NCBI GenBank assembly: GCA_930367205.1
Contig: OV884011.1
Coordinates: 126,923,208-126,987,207, forward strand
Direction of reading: 5' to 3'
Source: Acanthosoma haemorrhoidale
Taxonomy: Eukaryota; Arthropoda; Insecta; Hemiptera; Acanthosomatidae
DNA length: 64,000 nucleotides
Part shown: positions 23,428-34,918 of the stretch, piece after piece
Layout: every line of letters starts with the position of its first letter
How positions within the stretch are numbered: the first letter of the stretch is position 1
Made by a program: the position numbers and the translations under genes
The notes under the pieces: model-generated
The model's input: the letters and a program-made list of their open reading frames with translations, nothing else
The model's database searches: none
Told to the model about the DNA's origin: nothing

Positions 23428-23456
<29 letters not shown>
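21545..23456 (+). mobile_element. 5'-truncated Jockey-clade LINE with poly(A) and target duplication
   Basis: Flanked by the exact 11-bp direct repeat GCTGTAATTCA (21534-21544 and 23457-23467). It ends in an A run of about 28 bases (23429-23456). The interior encodes the RT and C-terminal part of a Jockey-clade ORF2; the endonuclease and ORF1 are missing, as expected from incomplete reverse transcription. The perfect duplication and long A run point to a young insertion. Confidence 0.95.
21546..23152 (+). pseudogene. Jockey-clade reverse transcriptase with one late frameshift
   Basis: Open from the truncation point at 21546 (KFWKLLK), through the thumb-side motif RPISLLPQMGKIFEK, the first catalytic Asp in SIDCTQAFDSV, CGVPQGAVLSPVLFN, and the catalytic AFADDIAVYSS. 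The frame changes between about 22940 and 22975: beyond that the Jockey C-terminus continues in another frame (RRNSELHEIFELPTVDEFI and so on) to TAG at 23150-23152. Without the shift the first frame stops at 23072. It would copy LINE RNA into DNA at the target; this copy lacks an endonuclease. Confidence 0.9.
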
Positions 23457-23459
<3 letters not shown>

Positions 23460-23467
23460 GTAATTCA

Positions 23468-24970
23468 TTCTCCCGACGACTAGTTACTGAAGACTTGCGG
23501 CTGCGGTGCTGTTCAAGAACTTGGCCTTCTCATTTATGAAACCCTCTGGACCTCTCTCTTCCTAACCTCGCTATGTTTTAGTCCGGCCTTGTCAGGCCCC
23601 ACACTGTCCTAGTGGGATTCTCTGCCTTCACCTCGCTAAAACTAGCAGCTCCTTGGGAGAGACCTCTCCCTCGCGGACAACGGTTGTCGTGGCCCTGCAA
23701 TTTTCATAGCAGTGTCTCCCACGGCAATCCAGTCTGCCTCTCTCCGGTTCACACTTGCCTTTGGGATCCGGACGGATTTGGCCTACACTCAGATACCGAG
23801 TGTGAATTCGTGGTCATTCCAAGAACACACAAACATGGTGCATTGTCGGGGCACATAGCTATCAAATTTTGAGTCAGATAGTAAGACCGTCGTGAAACGA
23901 TTGTCCAGGTCATAAGCCTAATCAACCCTCACTTCGTCACCAGGGCTAGGGTAACTAGGCATCCCCCTCGTGAAGACCCGACGTAGTTCCAGGACACAAT
24001 TGTTTACTCGATTTCAATTACACAAATGAAGGGAATTTCCATATTTTACCTCAAATAATAATAACACAGTACACATGTAAGTCTACACAGTCTCTCACTA
24101 TTTAAACAGATATGGACATGTCCCAAGAGATGTCAAGACTTCAGGGGGTGCCTCATTTTATAGGACCAGATTAATGGAATATGATACTTTTTAAAACATA
24201 AAATGTTTCTATTCACACTGTTTACAAGATTAGGTTTGAGGTCTGGTACTAACCTGTTCCAAAAACGATGTTATATCGTAGACTCTATTAAACAATATAA
24301 TCCAACTGTCGGTGTAGCTATCATGCATTTGCACTTCTTTCATGGTTATTACCCTCAAAACTGTTTTCGCCATTTTTTTTTATTTCTCTTTGAATTCTGA
24401 AAAAAAAAAAAATCCTTATTTTATGACATTATTTTTCATGTTTCTTTAATTTATTTTTAATTTTTATCAGTGCTGAGTGTGTCAATAGCAAATGAATTAA
24501 TACAAACCTTACGTTGGAGGGTATAAAAACATTTTTTTTGAAAAATTTCGGGGGCTATATCCCCCTGATTCCCCCTTGAGTGCGCCCCTGGTGAAGGGAA
24601 TGCATGGGCAGAGCATTTAATAATATTAGAAAGTTAGTCAACAGTGATTTATTATATATATATCATTTAAAAGAAATGGATTAAAATTGGAAAACCTAAT
24701 TTAAGGTCGAGTTTCTCAAATGATTAAAGATGACATTTTACTGGGTAAATTAAAACAGAAAAATATTGTAATTGGCATTAGGTAGAGACAATGTTAGAGG
24801 CCGGGTGGGGCAGACTTTCAGAAGGGATCCGACTTCGATTGCTGGGCAGACCCTAAAATGGAAATTTGATATTTGTTATGCAGTATGTTTTAGTTAAGAA
24901 AAAATAACGGGAAGTATGGAAAAAAAATAAGCCTAAAAAAAATTCCCTTTCTGAGGTCTAAACCTCAAAC
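23468..24970. other. Non-coding DNA right of the LINE
   Basis: 23468-23990 is GC-richer and continues the sequence interrupted by the LINE; I could not assign it. 24000-24970 is AT-rich with short homopolymers. Confidence 0.45.
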
Positions 24971-24978
24971 AGGGTTGC

Positions 24979-25011
24979 CCCACAAGCACGTTAAGCGTGC
25001 TCATGGGGGTA
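24979..25011. repeat. Hairpin CCCCACAAGCACG / CGTGCTCATGGGG
   Basis: Arms pair at 11 of 13 positions around TTAAG. It lies in a GC-richer block (24965-25070) that stands out from AT-rich flanks. Not recognised as a known RNA. Confidence 0.5.
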
Positions 25012-25069
25012 CGTCGCCAGTGGTGCGAGTATTCCAGTGCAATGGGATTATTGCATCGGTCAGCGCACC

Positions 25070-25980
25070 TTATGTTATTCTTTTCTTCATTTATTTCATT
25101 ATTCATCAACCAAAAAAAAAATCTCATCTTATTAACTACTATTTACGATTTCTTTCTCCTACTAGCTGAATTTTTTTTTTTATTTTTAATGCTAGTAAAA
25201 CTAAAACTAACCTAACCTATATACAATTTACCTAATCTATTATTTACAAAATCCTTAATCCTAATAACCTTAAATCTATATATACAAGGGGTGTGCAAGA
25301 GATCCAACTAGCTAATAAACCAAAAATTTGCTCATTCACGCTTTAGGCATAAGGGGGACGACTAGTCCCCTATAAATATCTGAAAAAGGGGAAGGGATTG
25401 CAAAAAAAGAAACACCTTCGCAGTTCAACAACCTTGCGTTTGCTCCGTTTTTGAGGTAGATCTGACCAGTGGCAGAAATTTTTTAATGCAAATATATAGA
25501 GTAAAAAAAATGTAGAATGCCTTGGCCCCCTCATTATCATTTCCTAAAGATTAAGGCTGGCTGATTCAACGTAAACTGAAATTACATCAGGTTGGAGATA
25601 TTTTCAAATGATATATATTATTAATCAAGACCCCGAGACCTTAATTCATACTTTATACGATAGAAATATATATTTATTTTTTAGTCACAATTAATTGATT
25701 AACAACTGACCCTTTATTATTTTTAAAAAGGTTATTTTCATGTAAAATATCTTTACTAAATGGGAAACTAGCATTGCAACAGATTGCGTATTCACTTGTG
25801 ATTAAAGTTTTAATAACTTTACGTAATTACAGTTCACTTTAGATGTAATACCTATTCCATATTACTACTCAGGAAGCTGAAATCATCAATTTCATAGTCT
25901 ACTCAATTGAAAGTTCCTATTTTAATTTCCTAGGGATCACTGAAACATAAGAAAAAGGAAATAAGAAAAATTTATGTTTT
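25070..25980. other. AT-rich DNA with no recognised feature
   Basis: No coding potential or clear repeat seen. Confidence 0.5.
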
Positions 25981-25989
25981 AACCGAAGA

Positions 25990-27185
25990 TTATGCGTTCC
26001 TATACTCAGGAGTGTGCTGATGGAGTTCCAGCTGCATGTTTCAAGAAACGTTTAAGAATAACATTGAAAAGGGAATTCGAAAGGAGTTTGCTAGAAGAAC
26101 AACACAGCTCTAAAGGTGAAATTCACACAGGATCTTACTGTTGCAATGCGTCCAATAGTAGAAAACCCTATCGAAAAAGAGATTAGCTTCTTTTTTTGTG
26201 GAAACGTTCAACTGGGCACATTGGATGAGAAAAAGGACTGAAATTCTCAGTCCCAGTCCTCCCTGCCTCTCTGAAAAGACCCGAAATGTAGTCAAGACGT
26301 CCAAACCATTTATCAAAAGAATTTGAAAGGTGCAAGAGCAGGGTCCAAGGACTTAGCCTCAGCCTTATTCTTTTTATTGTTCTCCTTAACGCTGCCTTGC
26401 CAAAGGCTAAAACTAGATTGAGAAGTTATGTGTTAGGGTTTAGGAACATTGCTTGCGCCGATGAACTTATGGTATTTTGAAAAGACGTTGAGGACTATGT
26501 AGTTTTTGAATCTTCCAAGAGCACTTAAAAGAAATATATACGACAATAATTGTGAAAAAGACAAAGTTTCTATGAGATAGATAGACAGAGGAAAGGATCG
26601 CACAAGTGGTCCGACTTAATGTTATATTTTCATATGGGAAAAATGATAAAGTAAATAAATTAAAATATTTTAAATAGTTTTGTGCTCAAACTGTCTTATT
26701 GAAACAGGGATAAGATAAACATCCAGGACACTCTTTAACCGTATCAAGCGGGGACTGATAATCCAGAGGGAAATAAAAAAAATCACATAGAAAAGGTTAT
26801 ACAAACGTTTTTCCATCCTTATATATTCTATCAAATACTCCTGGTGTTTCACTTTCAAACAAAAAATTCAAATGCAAGAAGTGGAGATGAGGTTCCAGCG
26901 GAGAATATAGCGAAAGCCAGAGAGAGCGAGACATGGTGAAGTCTGCTTCCATCTAAACAAGCCTCGAAATCAAATAAGTCCCAAGTACCATTGAGCAGAG
27001 TCAGCTCAGGTGGCTTGGCCATGTCGGTAGAATGGATGAAATGAGACTGCCTCAAAAAAGATCCAGGAAAACTTGGGAGGACTCCGCTCCATAGCCGAGG
27101 AATTCCGACAGAAGACTCATGGGCCTATTATGTAAAGGGCTCTAAGGGGGAGGGGGGGGCTGTAAGGACTCTCTCACTGCAGCTA
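25990..27185 (+). pseudogene. Decayed LINE reverse transcriptase (RTE/CR1-like)
   Basis: In broken frames: a palm motif-like LSLSLILFIVLLNAAL near 26350, an ADD-box relic (IACADELMVF, 26450-26480), and near 27000 the C-terminal signature RLRWLGHVGRMDEMRLPQK followed by a basic tail. That ending is typical of RTE- and CR1-like LINEs of arthropods. Several stops and frameshifts make it dead. Confidence 0.65.
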
Positions 27186-27237
27186 CGGTGGTAAAAGAGG
27201 AGTACATGTATGTAACTTATCTTACTTAAAAATAAAG

Positions 27238-27496
27238 CTAGCTCGTCCACCGATACGAGTAAATATCTGAACTTTTTTCAAGATGGGCTTGGACGTTTCC
27301 ATGGAGCTCTAAAGCCAGATCAAGAATATAGTTTCCATCCAAATCCAGTCTCATGATTGGTACCTTGGAGGTTGTTACTGTCGCAGTGTATCCACCATTA
27401 TTGTATTCTGTGAACTCCGCTTCTTTGTTCTTATTTCTTCACTGTCAACTACATAGGGTGGCAGGTCAATAGTTATGTTTGTCAAGGCAATTTCAT
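27238..27496 (-). pseudogene. Unrecognised protein-coding fragment with one frameshift
   Basis: On the minus strand an AACAG acceptor near 27499 opens into IALTNITIDLPPYVVDSEEI. After a frame change near 27425 the reading continues as EFTEYNNGGYTATVTTSKVP and LDLDGNYILDLALELHG, ending at TAG 27240-27238. Composition and balance of residues look like a real protein. I do not recognise the family; it could be a host-gene 3' exon with a frame-breaking indel, or a transposon protein. It starts about 50 bases beyond the decayed LINE. Confidence 0.4.
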
Positions 27497-27499
27497 CTG

Positions 27500-28768
27500 T
27501 TCATGTTGATCAGGCCAATCCTCGCAAGTTCAATAACAAATTAATAATCTCTAATTCCATGAATATACATACACATAAAAATATATTTTAGTAAAATGTA
27601 ACTAGCCAAGAAGACAATTATAATTTGAACTCTTAAACTCTTATTTTAATAAAAAAATCATGTCCCCAATGAAATTTCATTATTTTAGGATAAAAGTTTA
27701 AGTTTTTTAAGTATTTGAGCTTAATTATTCTGTTGGTTCTTTTTTTATGCATTTAGGGTGGAAAGAGGAAGGAAGAAGAATAAGTTTGAATTATTTTTAC
27801 TTTCTATGAGATTATATTATAATTTATTTACATGAATTTTACTACCAATCGAACTTTTTGAAAATTCACCAAGATTGGCCAACAAATAAATTAATGTGCT
27901 TGAAAGAAAAAAAAGACTTTTTTTTCAAAATGAAACTGATATGGATACTTTACTATGTACGTCCTTGGTTTTGTACATACGGAAATTCGATTTAGTTTAT
28001 AATTTATGAAAAAAAAAAATTGGCCCCTATAAAAATAACTTTGATTTGATGGAGGATGAAATGAGGGGAGGCAATAATCAGTTAGTATATATTTATTATT
28101 AAAAATAATTTAAAAGAAAAATTACTCTACACAGTATAATACAGTCGTGGGGCACTGCATGAAAGACTAAAATGATTGATTAAATATCACAATTGATGCA
28201 ATTATTCATTTCAGATGCATGATTTAATTTCCTTTTAATAATAATTATTAATGCAAACAAAAAATAAATGAGTTCTGCCTTTGTTGCTTTCTGCCTAAAT
28301 CCCTTGTTACGTAACACAATTTTACGCGAACGGCTTCAATATTCAAGAAAACTCATTAATATATCAGTACCAATGGGTAACGTTGGGTATATGACGTGAA
28401 TTATTTTTTTTTTATTGTATTAATATCCATCATATTCATGGCATGTGTATGCACATATGCTATTGGGATGATACAAACAGAAAAAACCTGAAAATCGATT
28501 TAATCTTCGCAATCCAATTTGGAAAAAGCATCAAACTAGTAAAAATCCAAATCAGTTTAAAATTTACTTTCTTCTAAAGCTGACGGAAGAAGGCAGAAGC
28601 CAAGAAGATCGTAAGATAGGTTATCGTTATTAGATTAGAATATATAGGTAATATCATAGTGAACATTGTTTTTATTACAGGCTTTCGTTGGAAAAATTCA
28701 CATATCCGCAGTTATAACTATACTATACTGTATAATTATAGCTATAGTTATTATTATAATATATATAG
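27500..28768. other. AT-rich DNA with no recognised feature
   Basis: Homopolymer runs and short frames only. Confidence 0.5.
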
Positions 28769-29601
28769 CAGAATCTCGCTAATCCGACCATCTCATGACC
28801 CGCGCTGTGTATTCGAAGTTTTCGGAGTAACGGGCAGCCGAACAGGCAAGTTCACAATGAGAATTTCTCCCAAAATGTTACGAAGACTGGTGACGTAAAA
28901 GGAATGGAATAACTTGTAGTGACAGTCGACGATGGTCGATCAGCCCGAAACACGTTGAAAACCGAAACTGGAAATATTAGATGAAGCGATACTCTTCGGC
29001 TGATACGTTCGTAGGCACATATGCACATACGAAGGATATAAAAAGTAATTAATGATTAAGCTCTAATTCATTAATTGTTATGTAACACTTCACTGAATAT
29101 TTTTTTCTCCAAATTTTTACTCAACGTGCTCTTCAGCGGCTCTCAGGAACCCGACAATTTGTGAAAAGCTTTCACCTGACGTTGCTGGGTCAGATTCATC
29201 GATAAGTTTAAATAACATTCAATAGAAATTAACTTGCTTCCGGAGCAACTTTATTACATCGACGAAACCTACTTACATTATAAACTGCTCCCAAATAAAA
29301 CATTGGCAAAATATACAAAAAAGAAAATAATACAGGACATTAACCGTTACAAGAACGCCTGGTCATATTCCTTCGCGTAGCAATCACAAACTTCATATGT
29401 AAAACAAATCACAATAAATAAAAATAATAATTAATAAATAAAATAAAATGTTTAGCTGACTTCATTAACCATTTGGTGGTTTAAGTTGTATATTACTTTG
29501 TTTAGCTCAATTGTATATTACCCTATAAAGCCAGAAGCATGTAATTAAGACTTTCAATAAATAACCTATCCCGTTCCTGTTGAATTAGCGAGGTTCTTCT
29601 G
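28769..29601 (+). mobile_element. Deleted Tigger/pogo-like DNA transposon
   Basis: The left end CAGAATCTCGCTAATCC and right end ATTAGCGAGGTTCTTCTG are imperfect inverted repeats of Tigger type. Near 29225-29320 a plus-strand relic reads LPEQLYYIDETYLHYKLLPN, matching the DET region of pogo/Tigger DDE transposases. The rest of the transposase is missing. Confidence 0.75.
29042..29130 (+). repeat. 89-bp direct repeat, copy 1
   Basis: Identical by eye to 29808-29896, same orientation. This copy is inside the Tigger-like element. Confidence 0.85.
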
Positions 29602-29807
29602 TGTATATATATATATAGTCTATATACTTAAAAGTTATAATTCAAGGATCCGATTAACCTAGATATTCTATATTTTTCCCTCATCCTGAATTTTTAACTA
29701 GAGAGCTTAGAAAAAAAAGAAAAAAAAAAAAGTTATAATTAACTGTTAGCGGCACATTTTCATAAGAAACTATTACGCTGTAAATTTTTTGTAGCCCGAA
29801 AGAACTG

Positions 29808-29896
29808 AAAGTAATTAATGATTAAGCTCTAATTCATTAATTGTTATGTAACACTTCACTGAATATTTTTTTCTCCAAATTTTTACTCAACGTGCT
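29808..29896 (+). repeat. 89-bp direct repeat, copy 2
   Basis: Second copy, about 200 bases beyond the right terminus of the Tigger-like element. Confidence 0.85.
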
Positions 29897-29899
29897 TTG

Positions 29900-30950
29900 A
29901 ATTTGTAAATAATATTTCTTATATTATTATATAATTATTACTATTAAAAATCCACACGTTATAATTTTAATAAAATACTAGCTTACTTTTGATCCGGAAG
30001 AGGCCCAAGAGATGGTCGGATTGAGCAGCGTGCAAGCAGCTACTGAACAGGCCACATCCTCCTTCCCCCTTCCTTACAACAAAGCCACCACTACTTCTAA
30101 CACAAGAAATAAAACACAAGTCTTTCAGCTACTTATCGTTCATTTATTTGGGAGCACATAAAGTAACTATATCTATTCAAAGATATATAGCAAACAACAA
30201 AAAACCTTCGTCAAAGGTGACTTAACAAAAGAACAATGAATCAGAGATAAACTCTCAGCTGCAGGTCACTATTCTTGCGATGCGGAGGTCCTTACATAAT
30301 CTGATATCTAAAAATTCATTACCAATAAAAAACAAAAACCTTTTCCTTATCTTCTCTAATTTCAAAGGACGTCATTTCATTGCAAAAAACGTTATTATAC
30401 AGATATAAGTTGTCACGTGCATTATGAAGAGAAATATATTCTATTACGAGAAATACGAAAGTTAATAATGTTTAAATATTATGCATAATATCCTTCTTAA
30501 ACTTTATTTATTAATAGTTTGTTGCAACTTTTTTAACAGCCATTAGACCATACATTCTTGGACTGAAAACATTTTAATTACCGTTTTAATTACTTAATGG
30601 GAATTTTTTTCAAAAATAAATTTATTAATAATTAGTTTAATTATGATTATTTAAACATATTCAACAAAAAATAGAGCAAAATAGGAAATGTAGTTGGCAA
30701 AAATAAATCCATGGAAGGAAGTGGTGCTAGAGGAAAATGGAAAATAATGAGTGGAGTTGGGCCGGATGAAGACTACCATGGGAATTGCAAGCGGTGTTGG
30801 AGAAAGTACTCATTAATACCATTTTTAAAGATAAACATTGCAAAGCAATAAGGAATGTCTCCCAAGGCAAGGGCCCATGCCCCCCCCCCCGAGGTCCACT
30901 GCCTTCACAATAGTATTTCTATACACACAACATGAATCACCGACTGGAGA
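29900..30950. other. AT-rich DNA with no recognised feature
   Basis: No gene seen. A 13-C run lies near 30878. Confidence 0.5.
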
Positions 30951-30959
30951 TAATTCTGG

Positions 30960-32690
30960 AGAAGAGAAATAGGATGCAGTTTCATGGGAAGAAGTCATGG
31001 ATGTTGAGGAAAAAATGAAATCGAGAAATGCCTGAATTCATCAAATCTGGAAGGCAGGAAACAGGCTCGTGCCCTGCTCTACATATTCCAAAAGACATGG
31101 GACCGGAAATTAATCCCCGATGAATAGCAATATAATGTAACCGTACTCGGTCACTATAAAAAAATCCAATTCACCTGAACTAATTACAGATCAATATGCC
31201 TTTTTATAGAAGTATCCAACTTACCAACTTACCATTATAGAAAGAAAGGTAAAATGTTTCGTGAAAGTATGAAAGGATCTAGAGGTTTTCGTCCAGAAAG
31301 GTAGAGACAAGACCAAACATTTTCACTAACAGTTATTCTTCGTAAGGCTTGGGAGAGAGATAATAATCTGTTCCAAGGGATGAAATCTAAAATTAAGAAA
31401 GATGTCTCAGGATTTATATAAGGCAATCAAATCGATATACCATAAATCAACAGGTATTGTTAGAATTAACAGAATGTTATCACATCATTTCTCAACGCAA
31501 CATGATGTCAAACAAGGAGATAGCCTTAAGCCGTTTGCTCTCTGTTGCTTTTAATCACGAAATTCATCAAATACGTTAAAGGTGGAGAGTCCAAACGATG
31601 ATTTAAAGGCAGATCATGAGTTAAGTTCAGGTGATATATTTTATTTATGCTGAAGCCATTGGCCTAATAACCGACTCACAAAAATTACAGGGAGCTGTTA
31701 CCGAATTGAAGGCCGAACTGAAGAGAAAGATGATAACTATTAGTACTAATAAGAGCAAAGTACTTCCGCTCGGTATGGAGTCGGAAGGGGTATATATTTC
31801 GTGTAACAGAACAGAATGACGTCCAGTTAAATAATCTTGTAGAGGAGAGTCTTGCAAACAACTTTATTATGAATAACAATCAAAACACTGGTATATATAC
31901 AAATATTAATCAGTTACAGCGTTAGAACATACTTTAGGGAATGCTTAGGCCCAAGTGAGGGTGTCTTCGCCCGAAGCAGGTAGGCAAAGGGTTAGGATTT
32001 TATGGGAGGAAGAGGTTACTTACAAAAAAAATGGGATCATAAGTCTCAACGGAGGTACACGTTTCTACTAAAAATGTAAGATATAATGAGCATTATATAA
32101 CTGACCACAGAGGATTACGTTTTACCTTGGTATAGTAATAAGCAGGGCTGGTATCTTTGGCCTGAAACTGAGTAACATGATTAAAAAGGCAAACTAGATA
32201 GAATAACAGTTTTACAATTCAGTTTCAGGTAAAAAAGAGGTAGGTAAACATGTCAAACTGCGTACCTTTAAGGCGATGCACCTTCCGACTAGCCAATATG
32301 AGCAGAACAGGTAATTTTAGATACTCAAGCAAGCAGATTGACTACAGTTGAAATTAAGTACATTCGGTGAGTGGCTGGAAAATCTAAGAGGGCTCGGATA
32401 AAGAATGAAACGATAACAGAAGGTTTACATATTAATGAATGAACTCTAGGAAAAACTATAGGAGTGGTTTAGACATGTCTGTTGAATGGATGAACACTAA
32501 GAACCCAGGAAACTGACAGAGGGGACGCCCACCAGGACACGCCCTAAAGAGAGACCTAGGAAAAGCTGTCTGGGTCATATTACCAACCTTGGGAAGATGG
32601 AAGTACCGGGACATAGATGGCTGGCTTCTTAGGAACTAGACATTCTTACTCACAAGAGTGGGAAAGACGAAGACGAAGATTATTAATTTA
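30960..32690 (+). pseudogene. Decayed LINE reverse transcriptase split by a solo LTR
   Basis: Broken plus-strand pieces follow the RTE/CR1 RT order: a YKAIKSIYHKSTGIVRINRM relic (31410-31480), DVKQGDSLKP (about 31505), a degraded DD box near 31640, and KAELKRKMITISTNKSKVLP (about 31710-31765). After the LTR come a GRP-like basic region and a GRW-like C-terminal piece near 32600. Many stops. The solo LTR at 31825-32102 interrupts it. Confidence 0.6.
31825..32102 (-). mobile_element. Solo LTR of the Gypsy/errantivirus-like family at 54 kb
   Basis: The reverse complement closely matches both LTRs at 54076-54355 and 54944-55222. It is bounded by AGTTAAATAATC and TATATAACT, the AGTTA...TAACT ends of that family. 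Flanking GTCC (31821-31824) and GACC (32103-32106) may be a mutated 4-bp target duplication. It matches the 3' LTR type at the CTTCGGGCGAAG block. Confidence 0.9.
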
Positions 32691-32699
32691 CCTTTGTCT

Positions 32700-33154
32700 T
32701 TATTTTAGCATCCCTGGGGCAACTCGGTGTTATAAAAATGTGAATACACTATTAAAGACAGTTTTAATGTTTTTACTTAATTATGATCTATTTAAGCATT
32801 TACACATTTATTATTTACACATATTTCACATTATTAATTAGAACGTCGCTCAGTGGAACGAACAATGGACAAAACTCCAAAAATCAACTGCTTGTTCATT
32901 CTATTTGGATGATTCAGATTTGTTTGGTATTAGTCAAAGGTTTTGTAAACAACCGTAAACATTTGCTTCTGGGATTAAAAGGCATGTAGAACCAATGTCA
33001 TTTGAGTACAGATTTTTAGTATGGTAACACGATGTATTTTAATGGTGTATTATTTCTTTATTCACAATGGACCCTTCAACCAGTGGTAAGTTTTACAATT
33101 ATTCTATGATAGTATTACTAATTTACTATAGTACCATGAGTTTTCAAAAAATTA
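32700..33154. other. AT-rich DNA; possible tiny start exon at 33067
   Basis: ATG at 33067 opens MDPSTS and meets the splice donor GTAAGT at 33086. No downstream partner exon was identified. Confidence 0.25.
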
Positions 33155-33294
33155 ATTATTGTAAAAAAAACTGCTCTGTATTTTAATCAAAAACAATCCA
33201 TTTTGTTTTCTAATATGGTGGATCAGTAAATGCTTAGCAGTACACGTTTAATAATTTTTCTCACCATTTGCTGGTTATTGACCAAACCACGTAA
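33155..33294 (+). repeat. 140-bp direct repeat, copy 1
   Basis: Matches 34058-34197 with one difference noticed (TTTTTC versus TTTCTC). Confidence 0.85.
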
Positions 33295-34297
33295 TGTTTC
33301 TTCTGTCTGTGTGTACTATAGTGGACGTACAATTGCTTCAATTAAAAATAAAAATTAACATTTTATTTTAAATATACCCCAAAAGCTTTTAATGATATTT
33401 CTCAAAAAAAGTAAAACCATTGTTTACCTTTTTCAAATAATTTTTTTTGTATTGTCCTGCGCAAGATTATTTTGAAAACTATAGCAACTTTAGTGACAGT
33501 GATTTTTTGGTTTTTGTAAGAACACGCTTATTATAAGGTGAGATTTGGGTTTTGCCGTTTCTCGCCATATACTCGATGCATTGTGCGTTGGGATCTTTAT
33601 TGTGCTACCCTATTCATCAGGGCAGTGAAATGTTTATTTTACTATTTAATTTATTATAGATCTTTCATTATTTTTACACCACTTATAAATACTTGCCCAT
33701 TGTGAACTAGAACGAAAATTTTAATAGTTAATAGGAACTATGTGTGATGTATTTTTTATTATCAGTTAATATTTTTCATCAGACTATATAATTAAGAGAT
33801 TCAAGAACGTAATCTGATGTTGACCTTGAAAATCCATTAATATACAAAAAAAAAATGGCCGAAGTAATTTTTTAAGGAGAACCAGTTATATAACTCCACA
33901 GCTCACTTTATCCTCAGCTCTTTTTTCATCAGATATTTAAAAGATTTTTTATTTTTTTTATTAAGTAAATAAATATATACCTGTATAAATACAATAAGCA
34001 GAACGTGGGAAGGACGGCGAGTAACAATATCGAGGCCATTTCTTAAATACTTATTAGATTATTGTAAAAAAAACTGCTCTGTATTTTAATCAAAAACAAT
34101 CCATTTTGTTTTCTAATATGGTGGATCAGTAAATGCTTAGCAGTACACGTTTAATAATTTCTCTCACCATTTGCTGGTTATTGACCAAACCACGTAACAA
34201 GCGTAGTCAGAGGTATTGCTAAATTTACTTTTGAAAATACCTTTCGATTGAAGCAATTGTACGTCCACTATAGTACACACAGACAGAAGAAACATTA
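33293..34297. mobile_element. 1-kb element with 49-bp inverted termini
   Basis: 33293-33341 and 34249-34297 are reverse complements containing TTCTGTCTGTGTGTACTATA, like terminal inverted repeats. The interior has no open frame and includes copy 2 of the flanking 140-bp repeat. Confidence 0.55.
34058..34197 (+). repeat. 140-bp direct repeat, copy 2
   Basis: Second copy; beyond the shared CACGTAA end the sequence differs from copy 1. Confidence 0.85.
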
Positions 34298-34489
34298 CAC
34301 ATTCCGCAATAATCTTTACATAAATCACATTGCGCTTATTATCATATATCTACCGTAGCGGAGCTATATTGTGTATAATTTGTGAGGTTTAAAGAATTTT
34401 GCTATGGTAGGCTGATGCACAGAATACAAAGAGTGTTAGCAGAGAAAGTGATAGGGCTCACCTTAAGAATGAGTTGTGCTAATGCTTAC

Positions 34490-34918
34490 CCTTTTTTTTC
34501 GTATTTCAAAAACTTTATTGTGAAGAAATTACGATCTGCCTAATTGGGCAATAAGTAATTGTGATCAATGTTCTCATTCATGCCATATTTGCAATTCTTC
34601 ATTCACTCACTCATTCATGCAGTATTCACAAACATCCCAGAGACATCCCAAATCCACATAGTTGTCCCCTCCCTTGCTTGCGAAAGAGGAGGCAGAGTTT
34701 TGGAAGCGAAGTCCTCGCATTCTCCGTCAGCGGCGTCACCGGGTACGAGCCAGTTGAGGCTGACCAAGAATGTGAGAGACACAGACGGTCAGGACATGAT
34801 TCGAAAAACTGGTCATTGCCAGGCCTCCGACTGACACGTATTTATAGCAGGTTACGAGACCACTGCCGCTTTAGTCTCCGAGGAGGATTATAGGGATCTG
34901 TAGTACTAACCTAAATTT
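34490..34918 (-). mobile_element. Jockey LINE 3' end, third copy
   Basis: Same 3' region as at 10700-11013 and 15928-16392, minus strand, including ACGATCTGCCTAATTGGGCA and the CGAGACCACTGCC block. Non-coding. Confidence 0.75.

Noticed and set aside
23612..23872. 86-codon plus-strand frame
   Set aside because: No recognisable domain; lies in the GC-rich flank of the LINE insertion that may be LTR or promoter sequence.
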